Below, piece by piece: positions 30,689 to 40,287 of a stretch of 64,000 nucleotides of DNA. The stretch is from Saccharomycopsis fibuligera x Saccharomycopsis cf. fibuligera (Eukaryota > Ascomycota > Saccharomycetes > Ascoideales > Saccharomycopsidaceae). The notes below the pieces were generated by a model. That model was not told where the DNA came from. It searched no databases and was given only the letters and a program-made list of their open reading frames with translations. Position numbers and translations under genes: made by a program. Location of the stretch: the NCBI GenBank assembly GCA_001936135.1, contig CP012813.1, positions 1,302,001-1,366,000 on the forward strand, read 5' to 3'. Numbering within the stretch: the first letter of the stretch is position 1; the number at the start of each line of letters is the position of its first letter.

Positions 30689-31789
30689 GACCGGGAAAGT
30701 ATATTCAAGATAATACGATTACAGTTTATATTTCTCTTTTGGTATCACCACTTTTCGCAATTGGCTCTGATGTTATTGAACATTCTAAACTACTTAGTGT
30801 TTTGATGCGCTTTGTTTATATTTTTTGTTTTTGTTTATTTACCTTTTCAAAACGTAAAAGGCACTATTATTGCATGATCAGGTGACCATGGTTCCAGAGA
30901 CAAGGATTATAAATAGTTAACCAAGAAATTTGTGCAAGAAGCGCGTGCGACCAGCGAAATAATCGTTAGGAGCACGAGAGTAGTGAAGGCCAAGGGACAA
31001 TTCTAATAGAATAATAAGTTTTAGCTAGAAGCCAATATCTTTCTTGTTGATTATGCTGGATATTACGGTGTTTTTTGCAGTTCTCGCGTCCAAGTTGGAA
31101 TCCAAATTAGTTCCTGATCAGGATGTCCAACAGCGCAGGACAGCACGCCAGGGGGCTTCAGCATGCATAATATATATGTACATCGCTCGCAACCAATAAT
31201 CAGACTACCCAGTTTCGCAGCGAAATTGAGCAAGACTTCGCAGACTTCTGCGGTGACCGCTGAAGAAGAACGAGAAAAAAAAAAAAAAAAAAAAAAGGAC
31301 CAAAGTCTGCATACTGTTGTTTGGAATAAATTTATCGAGCTAAAAATAGCTGCATAGCTCAAACTAGCCACGCAGACTGCCACCTATGGTACACCAGCCA
31401 CAGACAGCAGACAGCACAGTATGTGGCCGTTGACAATTGCGTTACACGATCGCGTTCCCTGGGCACAGGAGTATGAACTGTTCCCCGTTTGTTGTTCGTT
31501 TGCCCATGGCTCCTTCTAGGGCTTCATTTACTCTTGGACTCTGTTATTTTGCGGCTGTCTTATATCTTGGCCCGTATTCTTAGAGAATCTCGTGTTTGAT
31601 ATTTTTTGCAAAGCGTACTATTGCCAGCTTACTGCGTTACATTGTAGTGGTCCCTTTTGTGCTGTTTGTGGATTATTTTTCCCATTTTTTCGTGACCTCA
31701 GCGTTTTCCAATATTCGAGTGCATAACGTGGCTTTAAAGAACCTTATCAACTTCAACCCTCAACATTAACAACGCTCGTGCCATACACC
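30689..31789. promoter_or_regulatory. Divergent intergenic region coiled-coil gene / SSO
   Basis: 1.1 kb. It contains TATATATGT near 31172, three neighbouring GC-rich palindromes at 31213-31260, a poly(A) run near 31274-31295 and C/G-rich segments near 31380-31480. The 47-codon frame starting at 31053 has no support as a gene. Confidence 0.5.
31213..31260. promoter_or_regulatory. Cluster of three short palindromes (possible zinc-cluster factor sites)
   Basis: TTTCGC-A-GCGAAA (31213-31225), CGCAGA-CT-TCTGCG (31239-31252) and GCGGT-G-ACCGC (31250-31260) lie within 48 bp. The last contains CGG-N3-CCG, the classic inverted-triplet layout bound by Zn2Cys6 factors. Binding is inferred. Confidence 0.35.
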
Positions 31790-32692
31790 ATGAGTAACCC
31801 ATACTATCAAAATAACAGCAGTTATGAGATGAAATCATATAGCAGTAACCCCTTTGGTGATAATGCGGCTTATAACGCAGGCTATGGAGGAGCAGCAGCA
31901 GGAGGAGCAGATGATGTTGGGTTCTATAGCGAGATCAACAAGCTTAACGACGCCTTAGATAACTATTCTGCCATCATCGACAGAATTCAGACTACACAAA
32001 GGAAACTCTTGTATGAAGTGGACGAAGAGAATGAATTTCATTTGAGAAAAGACGTGGACAATTTGACCTCGCAAGCAGCATCCCAGCAGACAAGCGTCAA
32101 AGATCAGATAAAACACGTTCAGTCAAAAGTTGGCGGAGACCAAGCTAAAAGAGAACAAGCAGAGCAGGCAAAGGAGAGTTTCTTGCAATTAATTCAAAAA
32201 TATAGATCAGTGGAAGATGATTACAAGACAAGAACAAAAGATCAAGCTATTAGACAATACCAGATTGTCAAACCAGAAGCCAGTACTTCAGAAGCAGCCG
32301 CAGCAATTGACGATGTGGGTGGTCAACAGATTTTCTCTCAAGCGTTGTTGAATTCTAATAGAAGAGGTGAAGCAAGAACTGCGTTGTCAGAAGTACAGGC
32401 AAGACACAGAGAAATTGTCAAGATTGAGCAGTCGATGCGTGAGTTAAACCAATTATTTCAGGATGTGGAGGCAATGGTGGCAGAACAAGATACCGCGGTG
32501 CAGCACGTCAATGAAAGAGTGGAAACCGCTAGACAGGACATTGAATTAGGTGTTAAACAAGAAGAAGTTGCCATTACAAATGCCAAAAAATCCAGAAAGA
32601 AGAAGTGCTGGTGTATCTGGATCTCAATCATCATCATCATCATCATTATAGTTGCCATTGTTGCTTCTATTGCCAGTAAAGTTAAAAAATGA
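31790..32692 (+). CDS. SSO2: Plasma-membrane syntaxin (Qa-SNARE), Sso1/2 type
   Basis: 300 residues from the ATG at 31790 (MSNPYYQNNSSYEM); the frame upstream lacks another ATG. The N-terminal regulatory region at about 45-200 is helical (Habc), the Qa-SNARE motif at about 205-265 includes LFQDVEAMVAEQDTAV with the zero-layer Gln, and a C-terminal membrane anchor (WISIIIIIIIIVAIVASIA) is preceded by the basic/Cys patch KKSRKKKCWC. Family role: t-SNARE with Sec9 and Snc1/2 for fusion of secretory vesicles at the plasma membrane. Yeasts of this clade usually have a single SSO gene, named SSO2 in C. albicans; the symbol follows that usage. Confidence 0.9.
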   Translation: MSNPYYQNNSSYEMKSYSSNPFGDNAAYNAGYGGAAAGGADDVGFYSEINKLNDALDNYSAIIDRIQTTQRKLLYEVDEENEFHLRKDVDNLTSQAASQQTSVKDQIKHVQSKVGGDQAKREQAEQAKESFLQLIQKYRSVEDDYKTRTKDQAIRQYQIVKPEASTSEAAAAIDDVGGQQIFSQALLNSNRRGEARTALSEVQARHREIVKIEQSMRELNQLFQDVEAMVAEQDTAVQHVNERVETARQDIELGVKQEEVAITNAKKSRKKKCWCIWISIIIIIIIIVAIVASIASKVKK

Positions 32693-33301
32693 AGCAGCCA
32701 GTAGTGGGGTGCGTCTTTCTACACTATCAACGCTTTATCACTTTTTGTTTTGTTTTTTATAGCGTTACATTCTATTTTTCTTTGCTTTACTATTTACTTC
32801 TACTTTCTTAGTCTATGTTTCGTGTTTACAGTTTTTAATATTGTGGTATACATCTGTTTTAGATGAGAAAGGCTTCCCGTTGGGAATGACTTAACGCAAG
32901 CCATTGTATATCCAGATTACTTGCCTACTAAACCTAGGTCGAATTCGCTGTTGTAAGAAGGTTCAGCCATACAAGGCAGAAGCTCGTCCCGTCTCTGCTC
33001 TTCTCTGTCCTTCACAGGTATCACATATATGCATAAACGCGGGAATCTTGACACTTAAAACACCCATTTCAACGGATCCCCGTGACCCTATTATTGCCTC
33101 CTACAAAACATTTTTTTTGTTTCTTGCTCGACAATTTTTTCTAGCGGCAAAGGAGAGGAAGAAAGAAAAAAAAATTTTTTTTTTATGATATTGTCTGGCA
33201 TAACGAAAAGCATTAGACTGTGGCAGCATAGCGTTTACTGATTGCAATACACACACAGACAGACAAAACTACCAGTCCCATTTCCCATACGCTTAGCAGT
33301 C
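32693..33301. promoter_or_regulatory. Intergenic region SSO / SUP35
   Basis: About 610 bp: T-rich 3' region of SSO, then the SUP35 promoter with pyrimidine-rich sequence near 33100-33140 and an A/T homopolymer stretch near 33165-33185. No gene seen. Confidence 0.55.
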
Positions 33302-35539
33302 ATGTCCGATCAACAAAACAACAACGTTGACAAATTAGCCGACCAGTTTGCCGGTCAAAGCTTTGGTCAGGCTCCAGCCCAAGGCCAAGGTCAAGGCCAA
33401 AGTCAAGGCCAAGGTCAAGGTCAAGCGTCATTTAACCCACTTAACACACAGGCTTTCAACCCAAGTGGCCAGCAATACTACAACCCACAACAACAGTACG
33501 GCAACTCTGCTGCTGGATATGGTCAATACAATGCCCAATATGCTCAACAGTACGGTGGTTACCAACAACAATACCAACCATACAACGCAGGTGGTCAATA
33601 CAACAACTACAATAATTACAATAACAATTACAATAACAACTACCAAAGAAACAACTACCAAAACAAAGGCTACAAGAACTACAACAACTACGGTAACAAC
33701 AATAATTACAATAACTATAACAACAAGTACAACAATAACAATAATGGCAGTAATGACAACAAAGCCAAGGGTATGACTTTGGAAGACTTTAAGAAACAAC
33801 AACAATCATCTTCTGCTGCTTCTAGCACTAGTGGAAGTGGCGCTGCTGCTGCTGCTCCAAAGCCAAAGAAGACTTTGAAGATTGTTTCTAGTTCCGGTAT
33901 CAAGTTGGCTAATGCTCCAAAGAAGTTGGAAGAACCTAAACCAGCTGAAGAAAAAAAGGCAGAGGAAGAAGTCAAGAAGGAAGAATCAAAGACTGAAGAT
34001 GTCAAGCCAGAAGAGACCAAGCCAGAAGAAGCCAAGCAGGAAGAGCCTGCTGCTTCTGCTCCTGCTGCTGCTAGCACTGAAAAGCCAGCTGAAAAATCTG
34101 AAGCCGCTACTACTGCTTCTGACAAGCCAGAGGAATCAAAAGCCGTTTCTGCTAAAGAAAAGAGAGAAATCAAAGCTGAAAAGAAAGCCGCTGAAGCTGC
34201 TGAAAAAGTTGAAGAAGTTTACATTGATCCAGAACTCGAGAATGACCTTTTTAGTCGTAAAGAAACCATGTCTGTTATCTTTATGGGTCATGTTGATGCT
34301 GGTAAATCAACTCTTTCCGGTAATGTGTTGTTTTTGACTGGCAGTGTTGACAAGAGAACAGTTGAAAAATACGAAAAAGAAGCTAAGGATGCTAGTAGAC
34401 AAGGTTGGTATTTGTCTTGGATTATGGATACTAACAAAGAAGAAAGAAATGAAGGTAAGACTGTCGAAACTGGTAAAGCTTATTTTGAAACCGAAAAGAG
34501 AAAATACACTATTCTTGACGCCCCAGGCCACAAAATGTACGTTTCTGAAATGATTGGTGGTGCTTCTCAAGCTGATGTTGGTATTTTGGTTATTTCTGCT
34601 CGTAAGGGTGAATTTGAAGCTGGTTTTGAAAAAGGTGGTCAAACCAAAGAACACGCAGTGTTGGCTAAAGTTCAAGGCGTTGAAAGACTTGTAGTTGCCA
34701 TCAACAAGATGGACGATGACTCTGTCAACTGGTCTGAAAAGCGTTGGAAAGAATGTATTACTAAACTTAGTCACTACTTGAAAGGTATTGGTTTTGATGT
34801 TAAGAAATCCGTTCACTTTTTGCCAGTTTCTGGTTACACCGGTGCTGGTATTAAGGACAAAGTCACTGGTTTGAAATACTACAATGGTCCAAGTTTGTTG
34901 GAATACTTGGATAGCTTGGAAACTGTCAACCGTACCATCAATGCTCCATTCATGTTGCCAATCTCTGGTAAGATGAAGGATTTGGGTACTGTTGTTGAAG
35001 GAAAAATTGCATCTGGTCACGTCAAGAAAGGCGACAGCTTGCTTATGATGCCTAATAGTGTTTCAGTTGACGTTTTGAACATTTACACTGAAACTGAAGC
35101 TGAAAATGACTTGGCCAAGAGTGGTGAACAAGTTAGATTAAAGATCAAAGGTATTGAAGAAGAAGAAATTTCTCCAGGTTATGTTTTGACTTCTCCAAAA
35201 GCTCCAGTTAAAACCGCTACTAGATTCGAAGCACAAGTTGCCATTGTTGAATTGAAATCCATCTTGTCTACTGGGTTCTCTTGTGTCATGCATGTGCACA
35301 CCTGTATTGAAGAAGTCACTTTCACCGCTTTGTTGCACAAGTTGCAAAAAGGTACCAACAGAAAATCCAAGACTCCACCACCATTTGCTAAGAAAGGTAT
35401 GAAGATTATTGCTGTGTTGGAAACTACTGAACCAGTGTGCATTGAAACTTATGAAGACTATCCACAATTGGGTCGTTTCACCTTGAGAGATCAAGGTACT
35501 ACTATTGCTATTGGTAAAATTACCAAGTTGTTGAACTAA
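33302..35539 (+). CDS. SUP35: Translation termination factor eRF3 (Sup35) with prion-like N domain
   Basis: 745 residues from the ATG at 33302 ([16 protein letters not shown]); the frame reaches 33242 without another ATG. N domain (about 1-150): Gln/Asn/Gly/Tyr-rich, with a Gly-Gln dipeptide array near residues 26-41 and many YNNY units, the composition of a prion-like domain. M domain (about 160-315): Lys/Glu-rich and charged. C domain (about 320-745): EF-Tu-like GTPase with G1 GHVDAGKST starting near 329, DAPGHK and NKMD, ending [18 protein letters not shown]. Family role: GTPase that helps eRF1 (Sup45) release peptides at stop codons. The C domain has very biased codon use, as expected of a highly expressed gene. 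Confidence 0.96.
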   Translation: MSDQQNNNVDKLADQFAGQSFGQAPAQGQGQGQSQGQGQGQASFNPLNTQAFNPSGQQYYNPQQQYGNSAAGYGQYNAQYAQQYGGYQQQYQPYNAGGQYNNYNNYNNNYNNNYQRNNYQNKGYKNYNNYGNNNNYNNYNNKYNNNNNGSNDNKAKGMTLEDFKKQQQSSSAASSTSGSGAAAAAPKPKKTLKIVSSSGIKLANAPKKLEEPKPAEEKKAEEEVKKEESKTEDVKPEETKPEEAKQEEPAASAPAAASTEKPAEKSEAATTASDKPEESKAVSAKEKREIKAEKKAAEAAEKVEEVYIDPELENDLFSRKETMSVIFMGHVDAGKSTLSGNVLFLTGSVDKRTVEKYEKEAKDASRQGWYLSWIMDTNKEERNEGKTVETGKAYFETEKRKYTILDAPGHKMYVSEMIGGASQADVGILVISARKGEFEAGFEKGGQTKEHAVLAKVQGVERLVVAINKMDDDSVNWSEKRWKECITKLSHYLKGIGFDVKKSVHFLPVSGYTGAGIKDKVTGLKYYNGPSLLEYLDSLETVNRTINAPFMLPISGKMKDLGTVVEGKIASGHVKKGDSLLMMPNSVSVDVLNIYTETEAENDLAKSGEQVRLKIKGIEEEEISPGYVLTSPKAPVKTATRFEAQVAIVELKSILSTGFSCVMHVHTCIEEVTFTALLHKLQKGTNRKSKTPPPFAKKGMKIIAVLETTEPVCIETYEDYPQLGRFTLRDQGTTIAIGKITKLLN
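33379..33426 (+). repeat. 6-bp-period repeat coding the Gly-Gln array of Sup35
   Basis: Eight or so CAAGGY-like units (one CAAAGT variant giving QS) in the N domain. Such a repeat can change length by slippage without a frameshift. Confidence 0.85.
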
Positions 35540-36216
35540 ATCAGTTAATTAGTTAGTTAGAAAGAAGCAAAGATTATATGGTCTCCTGCTGATTTGGTTT
35601 TTCTATATTTTTCTTTTTGTTTTTCTGATCTTTTTTCTTTTACGGTCACTGCTAAGGGTAGAGGGAAAACGTGCCATAGATTACGAGGAAAGTTACTTTT
35701 TAATTTATGTTTAGGTGAAATAAATTTTTTTTGCAATTCCACATTTTTTGCTAAATAACTGGAGCCTATCCTTTCATGATGGGGATGTAACGTTATACCA
35801 ACACTTTTATTTTTTTCCATGTTTTGCAGCGATTTGTGACTCCCAGCATATGTTTTCTCTTTAGATAAATATTTTGATACCATTTTGGAATATAATACCT
35901 GATTTATAGATTGTTACACCAAGATATAAACTCACTATTATCTTGTAAGATTGCCGTTTATAGTGGTAACACCACACTTATTGCTAAAAGCACGTCGCTT
36001 CACCCAAGATTTTGCCGGGTCACCCCTTTTGATTGATATTTTCAAGTCCATAGTTTTGATCGGCTGAAGAACGAACGAAGCAAAAAAAAAAAAAAAAAAA
36101 TATGTTGAAAATCAAGCAGTGAAAAAATACAAAGAAAGGACCAAACTAGTTGCAGTGTGGGCTTCTAATATTACATACTAACAGCACCCCAGCTTCTCAA
36201 ATCATAAACAGCCATA
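35540..36216. other. Intergenic region SUP35 / MRPS28
   Basis: About 680 bp with the SUP35 3' UTR (TTTTTCTTTTTG tracts) and the MRPS28 promoter, including a poly(A) run at about 36082-36100. The minus-strand frame at 35557-35883 is not convincing. Confidence 0.55.
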
Positions 36217-37089
36217 ATGTTCCTCAAACACTTAACCTCGGGTGCTCAAATACTATCGCAGACTGGTGCCAGTGCCAGTGCCGCTATCGCTACCAGATAT
36301 TTTTCTACATCTCAAATCGCCAGCAGCAGAAGAGCCATCAGATACGTTAAAGCTCAAGAGCGCAAGAAGGCCAACAAGGCCAAACAAAACAAGCTTTCCT
36401 CCTCATTGGACCAAGTGGATCCGGTGCTTGGTAAATCCGGCACGCCATTTGTGGAAAGAATTAGAGCAGAGATTCAAGAAAGCAGCGTGTTGAGTCATGG
36501 ATATCAAAAGCAAGAAGTGGACAAGCTTCTTTATGGTGCTCAACAAGCAGTTTTAGCCAAGAGTCCAAGTTTCAATGAAGAAGAAGTGTTGCGTAATGAA
36601 GAGAAAAAAAGAGAAATTGTCGCTAGAGTGCTTAATATGCGTAATGCTAGCAAACTGGATCAAAAAAAATTAGCAGTGGAACTCGCTAGACAAGAATTTG
36701 CCAGATTTGAAGGTGACACGGGATCATCTGAAGTGCAAGCAGCAGTCATGACAATGAAGATTCATTATTTGACAGATCATATCAAGCAAAACAAAAAAGA
36801 TTTGGCCAATATTCGTCGTTTGAGAATCTTGGTGCAGCAAAGACAATCAATCTTGAGATACTTGAAGAAAGATATGCCACAGAAATATTTCTGGGCTATT
36901 GAAAAATTGGGGTTGAGTGATAGAGCAGTGACCATGGAATTCAACATGGATAGAAGATACATGCAAGATTACAAGGTCTTTGGTGACAGAATTTTGGTCA
37001 GAGAAAGTAAGAAAGTGGCGGGCCAGAAACGTAGAGAAGAACAAAAACAAAAGAGAGCTGAAAGAGTGGCTGCTAAAGCTGCTAATTAA
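36217..37089 (+). CDS. MRPS28: Mitochondrial small-subunit ribosomal protein uS15m (Mrps28)
   Basis: 290 residues, close to S. cerevisiae Mrps28 (286). The first ~45 residues (MFLKHLTSGAQILSQTG ... RRAIRYVKAQ) lack acidic residues and are rich in Ser/Ala/Arg, as in a mitochondrial presequence. The S15 domain lies at about 140-235: FARFEGDTGSSEVQAAVMT, LTDHIKQNKKDLANIRRLR and RQSILRYLKK, the helical hairpin and rRNA-binding residues shared with bacterial S15. A fungal C-terminal extension ends in a Lys/Arg/Ala-rich tail. Role: component of the 37S mitochondrial ribosomal subunit. The ATG at 36217 is favoured because it yields the presequence. Confidence 0.92.
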   Translation: MFLKHLTSGAQILSQTGASASAAIATRYFSTSQIASSRRAIRYVKAQERKKANKAKQNKLSSSLDQVDPVLGKSGTPFVERIRAEIQESSVLSHGYQKQEVDKLLYGAQQAVLAKSPSFNEEEVLRNEEKKREIVARVLNMRNASKLDQKKLAVELARQEFARFEGDTGSSEVQAAVMTMKIHYLTDHIKQNKKDLANIRRLRILVQQRQSILRYLKKDMPQKYFWAIEKLGLSDRAVTMEFNMDRRYMQDYKVFGDRILVRESKKVAGQKRREEQKQKRAERVAAKAAN

Positions 37090-37500
37090 GTTTTTGTTAA
37101 ACAAAATTGAAAGCAGCTTGGCTGTTCATGAAGTTGATATAATAACAAAGGGTTGCTTATCTGTTTGTTTTATGTGATACTGCATTTTAGATTTATAATA
37201 TTGTACATAGTATGAAACCTATAATTTTTTTCAATATAATACATACACGAAAGTGTTATTCACATGCTATTTGCTGTTAGATATTACGTAGGTTATGACT
37301 AAAAACTATATCGGGCTGCCCTGCGATAAGTTACCGACAAAGCTTAATCTTTCAGAGGCACCCTTAGTATCAACTTTTCAAGGATATACTGCAAGTCAAT
37401 TTAACTTTTGCAAAGTTGAAAAGCCGAATAGAATAACTAAAGTAACGAGCGTTGTAGAGAACAATAGTATTTCAGCTACTAATACCGGCAAAATCAACAA
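37090..37500. other. Convergent 3' intergenic region MRPS28 / MetX-family gene
   Basis: About 410 bp, AT-rich with TATAATA-type signals near 37195-37245. The plus-strand frame at 37295-37504 (69 codons) shows no domain and lies in the 3' flank of two genes, so it is not called. Confidence 0.5.
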
Positions 37501-39129
37501 TTAACCCAAGAAATCTTTGATTGGTTGTCCGATATTAGCCACATCAAGCAAAAAGGTATCATGCCCATACTGACTGATCTCCTCACTTAATTCAATATGC
37601 TTTACATTTGCATCTGATTTGCCGTTGAGTCGCTGATTTTCAGCAAGCAACTCGTAAGCCTCACGTTGTTGCCAGGAAGGAAACAAAATATCAGACTTGA
37701 CCCCAATCACCAAAGTATCCAAGCCACTTATTTGAGAAAGGCCTTTTCTCAAATCAGTACGAGCTTCATCTTTGGAGAACTGTACCTGTTTGTGTTTGGC
37801 TTGCTTATAGGCCTCATTAGTAGGAATGCTCAAACATTCAAGATCATTGGACCCCATTGCTTTAAATTCCAACTGCAGTGGGTTTAGCTGCTGTGGATCG
37901 TTGTAAATTTGCTCAATTTGGTGTCTGGCTCTTGCAGCCCTGCTGCGATTCGCATGGCCCAAGTCAAACATATCCATTGCTTTAGAAATATATAGGAATG
38001 AATTTGGATCATACTCTAAAGAAAATTTATCTCCCTGATGGTCCAAATATGTCTCCACTAAGAAATCTGCACAGAATGCCGGCTTGTATTGCTCATTGAG
38101 CCTAGCTCTAGCAAATCTGGATTCCCATTCTGGACCAGATCGGTAAGTTATTGTAGCTACTGCTCTAGCGAGCTTCATGCCTGCGTGTGGTGGTACTTTT
38201 CTTTCAACGGTGTTTCCCTCTTCAACAGGACCATCATTGTAGTAAAATCCTCGATTCCAATTAGCATCATTCATCACGATTTGTCTTTGAGAAAAGCGCA
38301 TGGCTATCGAGTATGGATGGGAGCGTGTACAACCAGAGACGCTCACCACTTTGTTAACTTCGCTTGGAAACTCGGCAGCGTAAGCGAAACTCTGCATGCC
38401 GCCTAGCGAACAACCAACGGCAGCGTAAAGCTTATTGATGCTGAAATGTTCTTTAACAAGTCGATGTTGAGCCCTCGTCATATCACTGACGGAAATTATA
38501 GGAAACCTGGTAGCGTATCTTCTCTTCAATTTGTCTTGTGGATGAATGGATGATGGCCCCGTAGAACCATAGCAGCCGCCAATGATGTTTGTGCAAATGA
38601 TGAAATATTTGTCTGTGTCTAGTGGTTTTCCAGGGCCGATAAAGTTTTCCCACCATCCGGGTTTTGGGTTTTTGGGCTGGGACTTGGCATGAGATGAAGC
38701 GGAAAGCCCAGTATGAAGCAATATGGCATTACTTTTGTCATGGTTGAGTTGACCCCAGGTTTCATAAGCAATGGTAAATTCTGGTAAAACGCTACCGTAG
38801 TCGAGAAATAGTGGATCTTTGGAATGATACACCTCGAAGCCCGAAAGCACTCTCGAGTAAATAGGTTCTGGACCTTCACCTAATTTCTTTTTGTTGTTAC
38901 CATTTTTAGCACCGCTGGAGCCTCGAAGACTTTCGGTCTTTTGTTGGTTTCTGTCCAAACACGGGAAAGACATCTGCTCATTGGAGAGCCAGTCTGGTGG
39001 ATGTGGTTTGCTATTATTTGTAAGCCATGATGCTGACGATGAGAGAGACCTGGCAAAGGTGATAGCAGGTTTTCTGCGAGTCAATTGAAGATTAGCTGCT
39101 CGCAAAAAGCTTAATTTGCCAGAGAACAT
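37501..39129 (-). CDS. MetX-family serine (or homoserine) O-acetyltransferase, probably mitochondrial
   Basis: 542-residue alpha/beta-hydrolase-fold acyltransferase. Visible triad: nucleophile Ser near 241 (VGCSLGGMQSF), Asp near 480 (GVKSDILFP) and His near 523 (YGHDTFLLD). Family motifs include FTIAYETWGQLN, HTGLSASSHA, WWENFIGPGKPLDT and GGCYGSTGPSSI. It differs from the S. cerevisiae Met2 type (HALTGS, GGSMGGM, long internal insert) and resembles the fungal cysA/Cys2 branch, in which this fold acetylates serine for cysteine synthesis. The N-terminus (AANLQLTRRKPAITFARSLSSSASW) is Arg/Ser-rich and almost free of acids, as in a mitochondrial presequence; A. nidulans CysA is also reported as mitochondrial. 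Serine versus homoserine specificity is inferred from motif resemblance, so no symbol is given. Confidence 0.82.
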   Translation of the reverse strand: MFSGKLSFLRAANLQLTRRKPAITFARSLSSSASWLTNNSKPHPPDWLSNEQMSFPCLDRNQQKTESLRGSSGAKNGNNKKKLGEGPEPIYSRVLSGFEVYHSKDPLFLDYGSVLPEFTIAYETWGQLNHDKSNAILLHTGLSASSHAKSQPKNPKPGWWENFIGPGKPLDTDKYFIICTNIIGGCYGSTGPSSIHPQDKLKRRYATRFPIISVSDMTRAQHRLVKEHFSINKLYAAVGCSLGGMQSFAYAAEFPSEVNKVVSVSGCTRSHPYSIAMRFSQRQIVMNDANWNRGFYYNDGPVEEGNTVERKVPPHAGMKLARAVATITYRSGPEWESRFARARLNEQYKPAFCADFLVETYLDHQGDKFSLEYDPNSFLYISKAMDMFDLGHANRSRAARARHQIEQIYNDPQQLNPLQLEFKAMGSNDLECLSIPTNEAYKQAKHKQVQFSKDEARTDLRKGLSQISGLDTLVIGVKSDILFPSWQQREAYELLAENQRLNGKSDANVKHIELSEEISQYGHDTFLLDVANIGQPIKDFLG

Positions 39130-39479
39130 CGTTTTGTATGTAGTTGAGGCTTGTGAAATCTGAAAATTGTATCTGATGTTCTGCTCTTGATGATTGCTTT
39201 GGCAATGGTTGTATGTTACCGTTGAAGCTACACCCAGTAATGGCAGACATTGATCTGCCGTCGGAAGTAGCTGAAAGTAGGCGTAATTGCATGTGACCGG
39301 GGACCTATGTACTGGTATACATATATATATATACGATGGTCATACATCAGCTACAATGCTACGCGAACAGTAAGAACATAACAACATGGATGTGAATTTA
39401 TGGCGTATAATACAAGAAAATCATAATTTAGCACCAGTGGCTATGGTAGGTGAGCCTAGCTATCAAATACTGGCTATAT
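39130..39479. promoter_or_regulatory. Intergenic region upstream of the MetX-family gene, 3' of ERG28
   Basis: 350 bp, with an alternating TATACATATATATATATACG run at 39317-39333 about 190 bp upstream of the minus-strand start at 39129, a plausible TATA element. The rest is the ERG28 3' region. Confidence 0.5.
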
Positions 39480-39986
39480 TTAAAGGGAAAGGTAGTAGTC
39501 TCTGGTAGACCACAACCACGCCAAAGAGGCAGTTGATACCACCAATGGGCCAAGCAAACCTTTGCCAAACTTGGCAGTTTTGTAAACGAACCATTCAGAA
39601 AGGAAGTGGAAAAATGCAACAGCATAAGAGGCAAACACCAAGTTCCAAACGTTAGGGTCGTTCAAATGGTGAGCAGCGACATAACGGATCACCGCACTGA
39701 TAATTGTCCAAGTCCCGAAAGTACGGGCACTCAAGTTAGTGGTCTCCAATGGCTTGTTTTCGTAAACACGACGAGTAAGTTCGAGCCCAGAAAAATATGT
39801 TTGAGCAGAGTTGAAGATGGAGACTGCGGAGATCTAAAGCATTGAATGGTTAGATGAGAGGAACATAATTAAGGAAAACAAGTATGCGTCTGAAAATTAG
39901 AAATGTCTGACAGAATAACATACAAAGAGAAGCCATTTTGGAAGAAGTCCTGGAAGAGCAGGAACAAAATAAGAAGTGAGGGACAT
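39480..39986 (-). CDS. ERG28: Erg28, ER scaffold of the sterol C-4 demethylation complex, two exons
   Basis: 138 residues from exons 39924-39986 (MSLTSYFVPALPGLLPKWLLF) and 39480-39833 (ISAVSIFNSAQTYF onward). The junction LPKWLLF/ISAVSIFNSAQ reproduces the conserved family sequence, and both splice signals are good, so the model is firm although no single frame shows the whole gene. Conserved LSARTFGTWTIISAVIRY and HFLSEWFVYKTA follow, with about four hydrophobic segments. Family role: small ER membrane protein tethering Erg25, Erg26 and Erg27 during ergosterol synthesis. Its start lies about 300 bp from the divergent YKE4 start. Confidence 0.93.
39834..39923 (-). other. Intron of ERG28 (90 nt)
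   Basis: Minus-strand GTATGT donor at 39923-39918, TCTAACC branch at 39854-39848, TTTAG acceptor ending at 39834, phase 0. Confidence 0.88.
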
Positions 39987-40287
39987 TGTGTTTGGTGGAG
40001 AACAATTGGCTATGGCAGTATATAAAGAGAAGGTTAAAACCACGAAGGTTTCTCGTTTGCAATGTTATATATCTCTCCCTCGTGGCCGTCCCGTCGTATG
40101 TTCTTTCAGGGAAACTTTTCGTTTTTCGTCTGGTGATTTGCGTGCGTTTAGTATCTCGTTTTGAGTGCCCCTAATATGTATTTTGTTTTCCATTGTGAAG
40201 GACACCAACATTAATCAACATTTGTCAACATTAGCCTCCCTCATCTACTGCCAACAACTAAGTGCTTATCATAATTATCATTTTAAC
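39987..40287. promoter_or_regulatory. Divergent promoter ERG28 / YKE4
   Basis: 300 bp shared by two ER-membrane genes. TATAAA at 40021-40026 lies about 265 bp before the YKE4 ATG; the first ATG-less part of the YKE4 frame (40165-40287) is treated as leader. Confidence 0.5.

Noticed and set aside
31053-31196. 47-codon ATG frame upstream of SSO
   Set aside because: Short, in a promoter, and without family resemblance.
33428-33805. Long plus- and minus-strand frames rich in Thr or Val opposite and beside the Sup35 N domain
   Set aside because: They are alternate-frame readings of the AAC/CAA/TAC repeat; composition is purely repeat-derived and the Sup35 frame is certain.
37295-37504. 69-codon plus-strand frame between two convergent genes
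   Set aside because: Begins with ATG but lies in the 3' flanks, ends inside the stop of the neighbouring gene, and shows no domain or promoter.
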